Shown piece after piece: positions 26,711-35,364 of a DNA stretch of 47,764 bases (positions within the stretch are counted from its first letter, which is position 1; each line of letters begins with the position of its first letter). The notes beneath the pieces were generated by a model. It did no database searches, had not been told where the DNA came from, and saw nothing but the letters and a program-made list of their open reading frames with translations. The position numbers and the translations under genes were made by a program. Source of the stretch: an uncultured Prevotellaceae bacterium. GTDB taxonomy: Bacteria > Bacteroidota > Bacteroidia > Bacteroidales > Bacteroidaceae. Location: the NCBI GenBank assembly GCA_946534585.1, contig CAMNCV010000109.1:1-47764 (forward strand), read 5' to 3'.

Positions 26711-27661
26711 TTAAAGAGTTGCGAGATAATTATTGACGTTCTTCTCTATCCTGGCATTGATGTCGCTTTGGTCTGTCGTGCGGTCAAATTTCTCACCAAC
26801 GATGTGCTCGTAGAGCTCAATGTATCGCTCGGCTACGGAATTGGCATATTCGTCAGTGATTTCCGGCATCGTCTGCCCAGGTTCATTCATGAAGTTGTGT
26901 TCTATTAACCATTGGCGTACGAACTCTTTTGAAAGTTGTCTTTGTGGTTCTCCATTCTTAAACTTCTCTTCGTAGCCGTCGGCATAGAAATAGCGTGAAG
27001 AGTCTGGTGTATGTATCTCGTCAATGAGATAGACCTTGCCGTCACGTTTGCCAAACTCATATTTTGTATCTACCAGTATCAGTCCCTGTTTTGCTGCAAT
27101 CTCCTGTCCGCGTGCAAACAGTTTGCGGGTGTAGTCCTCCATTACGGCATAGTCTTCTGCCGATACGATTCCTTGCTTGATTATCTCTTCCTTTGATATA
27201 TTAAGGTCGTGTCCTTCATCTGCTTTAGTGGTCGGTGTGATGATAGGTTCAGGGAATCGCTCGTTTTCACGCATACCGTCTGGTAATTTCACCCCGCATA
27301 TCTCGCGGCATCCTTTCTCATAGTCGCGCCAAGCGGAGCCTGTAAGTATGCCGCGTATAATCATCTCCACGCGAAAACCCTCACACTTCAGTCCTACCGT
27401 CACCTGAGGGTCAGGCGTAGCGAGTTTCCAGTTAGGGCAGATGTCAGTTGTAGCATCAAGGAATTTTGCTGCTATCTGGTTAAGAACCTGTCCCTTGAAT
27501 GGAATACCCTTTGGCAGTATTACATCAAAAGCCGATATACGATCTGTTGCCACCATTACCATAAGGTCATCATTGATGGTGTAAACATCGCGTACCTTAC
27601 CGTGGTACACTGCAGTCTGTCCTTTAAACTGATATTCAGTCTTTGTCAGTGCGTTGTTCAT
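26711..27661 (-). CDS. purC: SAICAR synthase (phosphoribosylaminoimidazole-succinocarboxamide synthase)
   Basis: 316 residues from the ATG at 27659-27661 ([20 protein letters not shown]), the usual start for this phylum. A start at 27682 adds 7 residues and overlaps the end of phoH more; either is possible. It joins CAIR and aspartate in purine synthesis. Motifs: [22 protein letters not shown], the SAICAR signature [17 protein letters not shown] and [14 protein letters not shown]. It overlaps the 3' end of phoH by 26 nt and is followed closely by ubiE. Confidence 0.94.
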   Translation of the reverse strand: MNNALTKTEYQFKGQTAVYHGKVRDVYTINDDLMVMVATDRISAFDVILPKGIPFKGQVLNQIAAKFLDATTDICPNWKLATPDPQVTVGLKCEGFRVEMIIRGILTGSAWRDYEKGCREICGVKLPDGMRENERFPEPIITPTTKADEGHDLNISKEEIIKQGIVSAEDYAVMEDYTRKLFARGQEIAAKQGLILVDTKYEFGKRDGKVYLIDEIHTPDSSRYFYADGYEEKFKNGEPQRQLSKEFVRQWLIEHNFMNEPGQTMPEITDEYANSVAERYIELYEHIVGEKFDRTTDQSDINARIEKNVNNYLATL

Positions 27662-28598
27662 TTTCTTTATCTCTTTTATCAAATGCGTTAACTATTCGTG
27701 TTACTAACTTGTGGCGTACAATGTCTTTTTCTGTCATGTGGACTATGCTGATGCCTTCTATGCCGTTCAGTGTTTCAATGGCATCTCTGAGTCCGCTTTT
27801 CTGTCCACGCGGCAAATCTACTTGCGTCAGGTCGCCTGTTATTATCATTTTGGTGTTCCATCCCATGCGTGTGAGGAACATGCGTATCTGTGCCGATGTA
27901 GTGTTTTGCGCTTCATCCAGTATTACTACGGCATCGCTCAGTGTCCTGCCTCGCATGAATGCCAGTGGGGCAATCTGTATGATGTGCTTGTCCATCATAT
28001 CCTGAAGCTTGGTCGGCGGTATCATGTCTTCCAGCGCGTCGTACAGAGGCTGAAGGTAAGGGTCAATCTTGTCCTTCATGTCGCCAGGCAGAAACCCCAG
28101 TTTTTCTCCTGCCTCCACCGCTGGTCGTGACAATATGATGCGCCTTGCTTCTTTTTCTTTCAATGCTCTCACGGCCAGAGCTATTGACAGATAGGTCTTG
28201 CCCGTTCCTGCCGGCCCTACGGCAAAGAGCATATCGTTCTTCTCAAATGCCTCTATCAGTTGTTGCTGGTTTGCCGACCTGCTTTTAATCGGCTTGCCGG
28301 CCACGCTATATACTATTGCGTCTTTTGAGGCATCAGCCTTGGCCTGTTCTCCCTTTGCTATGTCAATGATGTCCTCTTCATTGATTATGTTGTACCTCAG
28401 CAGATGCCTGCGCATACGTTCGATGTCTTCTTCGAAAGCACACATCTCCTCTTCGTCTCCGAGTATTCTGATAACGTTGCCACGAGCCATGATGCGTAGC
28501 TTCGGGTATAGTGCGCGTATTACCTGCAGGTGTGAATTATTTACTCCGTAAAAAGCTACGGGGTCGATATCTTCAAGGACTATATGTTTTTCTATCAC
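27636..28598 (-). CDS. phoH: PhoH-like ATPase
   Basis: 320 residues. Walker A GPAGTGKT at 128-135, Walker [10 protein letters not shown], and the PhoH core [22 protein letters not shown]. PhoH/YbeZ proteins are cytosolic NTPases linked to RNA metabolism and ribosome maturation. It is the first gene of the phoH-purC-ubiE-aroE series. No Bacteroidetes-type promoter is visible in the 300 bp upstream, which are almost all short repeats, so its transcription start is unclear. Confidence 0.92.
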   Translation of the reverse strand: MIEKHIVLEDIDPVAFYGVNNSHLQVIRALYPKLRIMARGNVIRILGDEEEMCAFEEDIERMRRHLLRYNIINEEDIIDIAKGEQAKADASKDAIVYSVAGKPIKSRSANQQQLIEAFEKNDMLFAVGPAGTGKTYLSIALAVRALKEKEARRIILSRPAVEAGEKLGFLPGDMKDKIDPYLQPLYDALEDMIPPTKLQDMMDKHIIQIAPLAFMRGRTLSDAVVILDEAQNTTSAQIRMFLTRMGWNTKMIITGDLTQVDLPRGQKSGLRDAIETLNGIEGISIVHMTEKDIVRHKLVTRIVNAFDKRDKENEQRTDKD

Positions 28599-28630
28599 TT
28601 TGTTGCTTTCTCTTCAGTTTTAATGTGATA

Positions 28631-28884
28631 CGTTGGACGCTTCAAGTGAAGAGTGAAGAGTGAAGAGTGAAGAATCCCGTGAAGCGTTGGACGCTTCAAG
28701 TGAAGAGTTAAGAGTGAAGAATTCAGTGAAGAGTGTAGAGTGTAGAGTATAGAATTTGAATTACCGTTTGACTGTATGTCATCCGCATGGGATTTTTCAC
28801 TTTTCACTCTTCACTTTTCACTCTTCTCTCTTCACTCTTCACTCTTCACTCTTCACTCTTCACTTTTCACTCTTCACTCTTCAC
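28631..28884. repeat. Opposed heptanucleotide arrays and a 24-bp direct repeat
   Basis: Four perfect GTGAAGA units at 28646-28673 and thirteen TCTTCAC/TTTTCAC units (one variant, TCTTCTC) at 28794-28884 are reverse complements of each other, about 120 bp apart. Between and around them, CGTTGGACGCTTCAAGTGAA and the following 4 bp occur twice (28631-28654 and 28685-28708), and degenerate GTGAAGA/GTGTAGA units fill 28709-28750. ORFs through here translate only as repeated SSLFTLH-like peptides and are not genes. The repeats occupy nearly the whole phoH-ssrA gap. The same heptamer occurs inside two coding sequences further right. Confidence 0.9.
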
Positions 28885-28901
28885 TGTATTGGTGATGCCA
28901 G

Positions 28902-29299
28902 TGGAGCTGGAGGGAGTCGAACCCTCGTCCAAACGGTGAAATCATACGCTTTCTACATGCTTATTTCAGACTTCGGTTTTCGAGCGACACCAAGACCTGA
29001 ACCACCAAGTGCCGCCTTAGCCTCTAAGGTTTCATTTGCGGTGCGAGACCTGCCGCAAACTATCCCTGATATGATTGCACCGCTATAACCAGTCGGCCTC
29101 AAGGAGTGGGCTCTGAGCGATGTCTCGTTTCCTTGCCTTGCAGGGAAATAAAGCCAAACCTACTGTGCTTCAGTTTAGGCAGCGAGAGCGTAGTTGTTTT
29201 CGCCAATTAAATTGCTGACCGAAGGGATTATGGAGTTCACAGTCTTTACTCCGCATGCTTACGTACCACCTCTGCCCGCTGTCAAATCCAGTCAACCCC
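28902..29299 (-). ncRNA. ssrA: tmRNA
   Basis: About 398 nt. The 5' end GGGGTTG (29293-29299) pairs with CAGCTCC (28903-28909) to form the tRNA-like acceptor stem; the next base, A at 28902, is the discriminator, and CCA is not encoded. The T arm GGGTTCGACTCCC is present near the 3' end. The tag frame lies at 29175-29204 and encodes GENNYALAA followed by TAA, as in Prevotella-type bacteria. tmRNA with SmpB rescues stalled ribosomes and marks the unfinished protein for proteolysis. It is read toward phoH. Confidence 0.97.
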
Positions 29300-29346
29300 A
29301 AAGGGGTAGTACGGTGTGGTACTACTCTGTTTTTCTATGTCGTCTG

Positions 29347-29354
29347 CAAAATTA
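29347..29354 (-). promoter_or_regulatory. -7 element of ssrA
   Basis: On the minus strand this is TAATTTTG, about 48 nt before the mature 5' end, which implies a short precursor trimmed at its 5' side. A matching -33 element at standard distance is not obvious. Confidence 0.55.
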
Positions 29355-29413
29355 CGCTTATTTTTTCAATTATAAGTAATCGCAGTGGTTAAATAACGTT
29401 AATCCTTGTATCT

Positions 29414-32400
29414 TTATGATGAGATATATGTTTTCAGTGAGAGTGCGCCGAGATGATTTATGTCCATGCTTATTACGTCTCTGAGATACTGCTCGGCTTT
29501 AGTGGTATTACCTATGCCGTAGTGACCCAGAGCGAGCATGTAGTTACAGTGTATGCGGTTAGATTCCGTCAGATCTCCGCGCCATACGAGCAGGTCGGGC
29601 AGGGAAACTGCAAAATAGTCCATCGTTATATTGTCAAACAAATGTTTCTCACCGTAGGATATGAGTTTGTTAAACAAACTGCGTGCCATTTGCTCCATGC
29701 CGAGTTCTCGATAGCACATTGCCGCATAGAATATCTTGTCGGCCTTGGCATCGTTGTAGTACATGGCGGCAGCAGGCTCCGTAGGTCCAGCCGTCCCCTT
29801 TTCGAAATACGTCCTTGCCGTAGTCTCGTCACCTCTCATCTGGCAGGCTTTGCCAAGAAAATAGTAGAAATCGTTGTCCTGCGCGTTAAGCAGTTTTCCC
29901 TCGCCAATGTTCTCAGGGAACGATAAACACTCTGTGAGCAACGTGATAGCCTGCCCGACATCGCTGTCGGTGACATTGGGATTTTTCAGTAACCGCTTAG
30001 CCATCTCAATGCGGCAGAACTGATATTGTCCTGACACCTTGCCTTCGCCGCCTTCCCATACGTGGAACTTACGTTCGTCGATGATGCGTCGAGCCTCTTC
30101 GTATTCTCCCAGCTGATTACGCAGTGTAGCCATTTCGAGCATCAGGTCATCGCGCTGCTCCACCTGACGGGGATGTGCCTCAAGCAGGCGAAGACGCTCC
30201 CTGGCAGGGCGACCGATGCGCTTGTACAGTTGGTCCAGCTCCATAAGCACGCGCGAGTCTTCCTCGTCAAGAGTGTAGGCACGCTCCATTTCTGACAGCG
30301 CACGAGTCTCATCGTAAGCCACATTATAATAATAGAGTGCAAGATTGCGATGAACCATGGGGAAGTCTGGCATTCTCTCAGCGCATGCTCTCCAACACAC
30401 TGCAGCATCTATGTACTGCCGCTTGTCATAAAACAGGCAGCCCAACAGATAACAGGCAGCCCCATCCTCGGGGAAAGCCGACAGGGCACACACCGCTTCC
30501 ATACGGTTAGGAAAACAGTAATCGAGCGAAGTGACGGAACTGTTGTTGCTGTCAGTCAGCCACGCTATGTAATAATGAGTCATAGCAGTGATAGCCCCCT
30601 CTTCTTCGGCCATGCGCCATACGTCAAGAGCCTCATCGTAAAGACCAGCAGCTACGTAGTCGAGTGCCAACTCATCGTAGTTGTTAGCATCTTGTCGCAT
30701 TAACTGCCGCATTTCGTCTTTGCGTCCGAGCTCATAGAGTATTCCGTAGTTAAACGGATTTATCTGTAATGAATAATCCACGAAAGTCTCGTCTTTGCGT
30801 CTGAGTTTCTTCATCAGCGACACCTTCAGTGCGCGCGCCTTATGGTTGTGCCAGCCACTGAGCAGTGACTTTTCCACGTGGTGCAACGCATCAATATAGT
30901 CGCCACGCATAGAGGCAATCTGTGCGCACATCATGTGACCAGCCTGCTGCCATGCAGCATTCCATGTGGATTTATAAGCCCAATCGTATGCCTCGTCGAG
31001 TTTATCACAGTCGTAATTGTTGCCTTTCAGCGTTCTCCCTGCTACGGCCTGATACTTCAGACAGAGTGCAAGATTATACAGTGGTTCACCGTCATAGGGG
31101 TTAGGATTGCGACGTTGCAGCATCTTTACGGCGGTACGCAGGTAAGGTTCGGCCTTTCTGAAACGTCCGCGGCGCAGATACCATAATCCCATGGCATTGT
31201 TACAGCGTACATCGAGAGGGTCACGACGCAGTGCTTCATTATAGTAGTCAAGTGCCGACCATGTGGCATGGCGGTATTGTTCCAGATGCAATCCAGTAAG
31301 ATACAACTGCTCGTTGGTCTTTATGTCCTCTGGTTTCAGTGCTGCTTCGGCAGCATCTGGTATAGGAGTTATCTCATCAGGTTCAGGCCTCCAAGTAAGT
31401 GAAGAGTGGTGATTGAAGAGTGAAGATTTGTTTTCACTTACTTCCAGTATCAAATTTTGAAACTTTGCTCCATTCATTCTGACGACCTTGTCGTATATCG
31501 TCTCGGGCGAAAGCGTTACATTATCCATTGATAGCGTATTTTTGCCGCATCTCAACTCTATTGCAACCTGCTTCTTGCTTGTGGCGAATACCTGCAGACG
31601 CACTTCGTCATCACCGCATGGGGTGACATTGATGATGAAATCCTTGTTCGCATTCTTTACTATGCCCAGTTCGCGATAGGGCATGAAATACTGTGTGAAA
31701 GTCTTCTCCTCGTAAGGCATGAGCCACGTGAAGTCGGGTTGATTTTCGGTATATACGCCAGCCATCAGTTCTATATAAGGCCCATCTTCATCCGTCAGCG
31801 CACGGTCCCAGGCACGGCCGAAGTCGCCATTACCCCAGGTCCATTGTTTCTTTCCTGGCGAAACGTGGTGGTCAGCTACATGGAGCATACCTGCCTGCGT
31901 GTCGTTCTCATAGCCGCCCTCGAAGTTATATTTTGATTTTGCAACCATATATGATGTGGGTACGGGGATGTTTTTATAGTTGGAGATATCAACACCTGCA
32001 CTATAGTCCATCTTGTAGTAAGTACCCGTGGCGATAGGAAATGACGACACTGCGCGCTTGCCATGGTCGAAAACGGCGTTTACGTCAGGCGGAAACACGC
32101 TCTGATAGGCATCGTTTACCGCCACGGCAGGGTTGGCCCACCAGAGGAAAGTCTGTGGAGTCTCCGTAGGGTTATATACGCGTCCTTGTATTTCGAGATA
32201 AGCACAGCCATCGCGTAGAGTAAAACCAGCCTGTCCCTGCTGATGGAACATACGTTCGCGCTCATTCACCCAACAGGTTACGTAGCCTTCGCCCTCTTCC
32301 AGAGAGCAGTCAACTGGCATGAACGTGCTTGGCCGGTGATGCTGTGGCCAGTTAAATTCTATGCCGCCGCTAATCCAAGGGCCGGCCAGACCTACGAGCG

Positions 32401-32698
32401 CAGGCTTGATGACGTGGTTGTAATAGATGAAGTGGCGCTGCTTTATCTTATCGTAAGCCATTTGTATTCGGCCTCCGAGTTCGGGCATTACCATTACCTT
32501 TATATAGTCGTTTTCAAGGAATACCACGTGGTATTCCTTATCACTCTTTTCGTTGGCTATAGACTCTATGACAGGGTAGGGGTACACTACGCCGCTTGAA
32601 CCTTGATACACTCGTTTCTCAAGAAATATAGGATTTTTCTCGGGTTTGCCAGTTTCGTAGGTGGGAATGACCACCGTTTCTCTCCAAATTTTTAGCAT
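29414..32698 (-). CDS. DUF5107 / tetratricopeptide-repeat protein
   Basis: 1,094 residues, no signal peptide. Residues about 1-420 form a DUF5107 domain, a galactose-mutarotase-like beta-sandwich (VMPELGGRIQMAYDKIKQRHFIYYN and GGIEFNWPQHHRPS). Residues about 450-1090 are TPR-like helical repeats (YNEALRRDPLDVRCNNAMGLWYLRRGRF). Such two-part proteins are common in Bacteroidetes and Firmicutes next to sugar genes; a role in binding or cleaving a sugar is likely but not proven. The linker at about residues 424-434 (KSSLFNHHSSLTW) is encoded by copies of the heptamer repeat. It follows the MFS transporter gene on the same strand; repeat array C lies between them. Confidence 0.8.
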   Translation of the reverse strand: MLKIWRETVVIPTYETGKPEKNPIFLEKRVYQGSSGVVYPYPVIESIANEKSDKEYHVVFLENDYIKVMVMPELGGRIQMAYDKIKQRHFIYYNHVIKPALVGLAGPWISGGIEFNWPQHHRPSTFMPVDCSLEEGEGYVTCWVNERERMFHQQGQAGFTLRDGCAYLEIQGRVYNPTETPQTFLWWANPAVAVNDAYQSVFPPDVNAVFDHGKRAVSSFPIATGTYYKMDYSAGVDISNYKNIPVPTSYMVAKSKYNFEGGYENDTQAGMLHVADHHVSPGKKQWTWGNGDFGRAWDRALTDEDGPYIELMAGVYTENQPDFTWLMPYEEKTFTQYFMPYRELGIVKNANKDFIINVTPCGDDEVRLQVFATSKKQVAIELRCGKNTLSMDNVTLSPETIYDKVVRMNGAKFQNLILEVSENKSSLFNHHSSLTWRPEPDEITPIPDAAEAALKPEDIKTNEQLYLTGLHLEQYRHATWSALDYYNEALRRDPLDVRCNNAMGLWYLRRGRFRKAEPYLRTAVKMLQRRNPNPYDGEPLYNLALCLKYQAVAGRTLKGNNYDCDKLDEAYDWAYKSTWNAAWQQAGHMMCAQIASMRGDYIDALHHVEKSLLSGWHNHKARALKVSLMKKLRRKDETFVDYSLQINPFNYGILYELGRKDEMRQLMRQDANNYDELALDYVAAGLYDEALDVWRMAEEEGAITAMTHYYIAWLTDSNNSSVTSLDYCFPNRMEAVCALSAFPEDGAACYLLGCLFYDKRQYIDAAVCWRACAERMPDFPMVHRNLALYYYNVAYDETRALSEMERAYTLDEEDSRVLMELDQLYKRIGRPARERLRLLEAHPRQVEQRDDLMLEMATLRNQLGEYEEARRIIDERKFHVWEGGEGKVSGQYQFCRIEMAKRLLKNPNVTDSDVGQAITLLTECLSFPENIGEGKLLNAQDNDFYYFLGKACQMRGDETTARTYFEKGTAGPTEPAAAMYYNDAKADKIFYAAMCYRELGMEQMARSLFNKLISYGEKHLFDNITMDYFAVSLPDLLVWRGDLTESNRIHCNYMLALGHYGIGNTTKAEQYLRDVISMDINHLGALSLKTYISS

Positions 32699-32739
32699 TT
32701 TATAAAGTATTGATTATTATATATTTATAAGTAGCGTCG

Positions 32740-32822
32740 TAATCGCTATGCGATTACTGTGTAATCAGGTGCTGATTACAGTGCAATCAGATAGAGATTG
32801 CCAGGTAATCAGATAGCTATTA
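32740..32822. repeat. 22-bp-period dyad repeat array C (4 units)
   Basis: Four 17-bp units start at 32740, 32762, 32784 and 32806, exactly 22 bp apart: TAATCGCTATGCGATTA, TAATCAGGTGCTGATTA, CAATCAGATAGAGATTG and TAATCAGATAGCTATTA. Spacers are ctgtg, cagtg, ccagg. Units two and three keep perfect TAATC/GATTA or CAATC/GATTG dyads. The array starts 2 nt after the MFS stop codon (minus strand) and ends 41 nt before the DUF5107 start. Confidence 0.9.
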
Positions 32823-32824
32823 GA

Positions 32825-34162
32825 CTACGACTGTAGCCTTCTCTCTAATTCCTCCAGTGTGCGTCCCTTGGTTTCTGGACAGCGGCGGTACAGAAAAACG
32901 AAAGCGCAGATGCAGATAATAGAGTATATCCAGAACGACCCGCTGCTGCCAAGGGCGGCATTCATACTTGGGAATGAGAAGGTAAGCGTGCAGCAGCCCG
33001 TCCACAGTGCGAAGGTGCATACTGACATTGCCAGACCGCGTATGCGTGCTGGAAATATCTCGCTGAGTAAAACCCACGTCACGGGACCCAGCGTCATTGC
33101 ATAGCATGAGATGGCTGCGACAACGAGTACCACCATTGCAACGCCCGTGACGTGCATATAGTAGCACGTGCCGAGGATGAAATAGATGAGACCCAGACCG
33201 CCGGCACCGATGAGCATCAGCGTGCGACGTCCCCATCGCTCGACGGTATATAATGCAACGAAAGTGAATAAGACGTTGGCTATGCCCGTAATCACAATAT
33301 TGATAAACATACCGTCAACGTCAAAACCCGCACCGGTGAATATCTCCTGCGCATAGTTGAAGATGACATTCGTGCCACACCACTGCTGGAATACAGCGAT
33401 GAAGATGCCAAGCAACAGGATGCGTGAGTACTGACGGTAGTGGAGAGTGAAGAGTGAAGACAGAGAAACACTCTCCTGCTCATCCTTGGTGTTAACGGAG
33501 TTTCCATCGTTTGCCGTTCTTCGTCTTTCGCTCTTGAGTGCAACGAATACTGGGCTCTCAGGTATGAATAGTGCCATTACGAGGAAGAGAGCTGCTGGTA
33601 GAGTCTCTGCCCAGAACATCCAGCGCCAGCCCCATGTCACGTTCCAGACTTGCGAAGCCTCGACAGTGGTGTCACGTGCTAATAGCATGTTTACGATTTG
33701 GGCAGCAAGTATGCCCAGTACTATCGTCATTTGGTTAATGCTCACCATACGACCGCGAATGTGGGCGGGTGAAACCTCTGCGATATACATAGGCGACAGC
33801 GCACTTGCTACGCCGATGCCAACACCTCCTATGAAGCGTGCTATATTAAATAAGGTGTAGTCATCGAACAATCCTGTGGCGATGGCACTGACTGTAAATA
33901 ATATAGCGGCGGTTATTAACAATGGCTTGCGACCATAACGGTCAGACGCAATGCCTGCTACCATGGCTCCAGCAAGGCATCCGATGAGAGCCGTGGTCAT
34001 AGCCACACCCTGCATTACGGGCGACTCTGTGATGCCGAAGTAAATCTCGTAGAAAGGCTTCGCACCGCCTATCACTACCCAGTCGTAACCAAATAGCAGT
34101 CCGCCCATGGCCGATACGCAGCAGCTAAAGTAAAGAAAGGTTTTGTTGTATTTATTGTTCAT
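32825..34162 (-). CDS. MFS transporter, sugar porter family
   Basis: 445 residues with about 12 membrane segments. Sugar-porter motifs are DRYGRKPLL between helices 2 and 3, ERWGRRTLM between 8 and 9, and CPETKGRTLEELE at the C-terminus, all diagnostic of XylE/AraE-like proton-sugar symporters. The central cytoplasmic loop contains SSLFTLH (about residues 233-239), encoded by two heptamer repeat units. It stands next to a DUF5107 protein on the same strand and a divergent AraC regulator, so a regulated sugar uptake unit is likely. The sugar cannot be told from sequence. Confidence 0.9.
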   Translation of the reverse strand: MNNKYNKTFLYFSCCVSAMGGLLFGYDWVVIGGAKPFYEIYFGITESPVMQGVAMTTALIGCLAGAMVAGIASDRYGRKPLLITAAILFTVSAIATGLFDDYTLFNIARFIGGVGIGVASALSPMYIAEVSPAHIRGRMVSINQMTIVLGILAAQIVNMLLARDTTVEASQVWNVTWGWRWMFWAETLPAALFLVMALFIPESPVFVALKSERRRTANDGNSVNTKDEQESVSLSSLFTLHYRQYSRILLLGIFIAVFQQWCGTNVIFNYAQEIFTGAGFDVDGMFINIVITGIANVLFTFVALYTVERWGRRTLMLIGAGGLGLIYFILGTCYYMHVTGVAMVVLVVAAISCYAMTLGPVTWVLLSEIFPARIRGLAMSVCTFALWTGCCTLTFSFPSMNAALGSSGSFWIYSIICICAFVFLYRRCPETKGRTLEELERRLQS

Positions 34163-34182
34163 AGTTCGTAGTTTTTCTTATG

Positions 34183-34190
34183 CAAAGGTA
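34183..34190 (-). promoter_or_regulatory. -7 element of the MFS transporter gene
   Basis: On the minus strand this is TACCTTTG, 20 nt before the start codon. No standard -33 TTTG is seen at 19-21 bp, which would fit a promoter that needs an activator such as the divergent AraC protein. Confidence 0.55.
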
Positions 34191-34264
34191 TGTTTTTTAA
34201 AATACTTAGAAGATAAAAATACAAGAAAAGTATATGGATTATCTTACAATATTCATGTTTAGCC

Positions 34265-34295
34265 TTTGATATTATACATAAAAGTATTACCTTTG
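34265..34295 (+). promoter_or_regulatory. Promoter of the araC-type regulator
   Basis: TTTG at 34265-34268, 19 bp, TACCTTTG at 34288-34295. Just downstream, TAATGATGAC (34302-34311) and GTCATTATTA (34327-34336) form an inverted repeat around the start of the transcript that could be an operator or a leader hairpin. Confidence 0.75.
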
Positions 34296-34381
34296 TAGTT
34301 GTAATGATGACATTTTGGCTTTCACAGTCATTATTATGTATTCGTAAGATGCATATAAATTAAAAAGGTAACTTATAATAT

Positions 34382-35293
34382 ATGGCAGGAAGGAAAGACG
34401 GATTTCAAGGAGAACGCTCCGCTATAATGCCTCCATTTGTCAGAGAGCGAATGGAGACAGACCCATTTCTCTCTACATTATATATTACTGACATAGGATA
34501 CTATCCTCACGCAGAAAAACATCATGTGGAGCGTAAGACACCATTGCGTCAGTATGTGCTGATATACTGTATGGCAGGAAAAGGAGAATACTCCATAGGC
34601 ACAGATGTCAGTCATAGGACGATAAGTGAAAACCAGTATGTAATACTGCCTGCAGGTGAAGCCCACGAATACAGTGCTGATATGGAAAAACCATGGAGTA
34701 TATACTGGATACATTTCGGTGGGACACTGGCTCAATACTACGCACAGGACGCTGGCATCGCACAGTCGGTGAGACCGAGTGACGAGTCACGCATCTCCAG
34801 ACGAATAACCTTGTTTGAGGAAATCCTTGCGGTAATGCGCTCCGAGGTAAGTGACGACAACCTGCATTATGCAAGCAGTCTGCTTCATCATTTCCTCGCA
34901 TCGCTGAGATACCTGCATACGTACCGTGAAGCAGGTGACAGGCAGGATACAAGTGACATAACAAAGGCAACGTGCCACTATATAGATGAAAATATTGAAC
35001 GACATATTACTCTGCGTCAGATGGCGGATTACGTAGGGTTGTCAGTATCAAGGTTTTCTACAGTGTTTAGTACTGCAACGGGGTGTAGCCCTATTGCTTA
35101 TATTAACCGTAGAAGGATAGAACGGGCATGCAACTTGTTGCGCAGTACTGATATGCAGATAAACCAGGTCAGCCATAAGGTTGGGATTGACGATGCCCTT
35201 TACTTTTCACGCCTTTTCAGTAACGTCATGAGCATGTCGCCGTCGCAATACAGAAATCTGCAGAATGAAAAAAATCACGCAGAATTTGCGTAA
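34382..35293 (+). CDS. AraC-family transcriptional regulator
   Basis: 303 residues. An N-terminal cupin-like sugar-sensing domain (about 30-130; ILPAGEAHEYSADMEKPWS and YWIHFGG) precedes two helix-turn-helix motifs (LRQMADYVGLSVSRFSTVF and INQVSHKVGIDDALYFSRLF) and the family end MSPSQYRN. It is divergent from the MFS sugar transporter and most likely controls that transporter and the DUF5107 gene. The inducer is unknown. The -33 box of the ileS promoter lies within its final codons. Confidence 0.9.
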   Translation: MAGRKDGFQGERSAIMPPFVRERMETDPFLSTLYITDIGYYPHAEKHHVERKTPLRQYVLIYCMAGKGEYSIGTDVSHRTISENQYVILPAGEAHEYSADMEKPWSIYWIHFGGTLAQYYAQDAGIAQSVRPSDESRISRRITLFEEILAVMRSEVSDDNLHYASSLLHHFLASLRYLHTYREAGDRQDTSDITKATCHYIDENIERHITLRQMADYVGLSVSRFSTVFSTATGCSPIAYINRRRIERACNLLRSTDMQINQVSHKVGIDDALYFSRLFSNVMSMSPSQYRNLQNEKNHAEFA

Positions 35294-35316
35294 ATGAAAA
35301 AAAAAGAGTAAATTTG
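35285..35316 (+). promoter_or_regulatory. Promoter of ileS
   Basis: TTTG at 35285-35288, inside the last codons of the araC-type gene, then 20 bp and TAAATTTG at 35309-35316. The leader to the start at 35365 is about 45 nt. Confidence 0.85.
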
Positions 35317-35364
35317 CACATTCTAAATACAGACAAACGATTTTAAACACACCAAAATATACTC

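Noticed and set aside
28595..28807. Small protein gene on the minus strand next to phoH
   Set aside because: The frame is just the translation of GTGAAGA-type repeats and a 24-bp direct repeat, giving repeated SSLFTLHLKRPT peptides.
28756..29088. Plus-strand protein gene of 110 residues
   Set aside because: It consists of heptamer repeats followed by the antisense of tmRNA.
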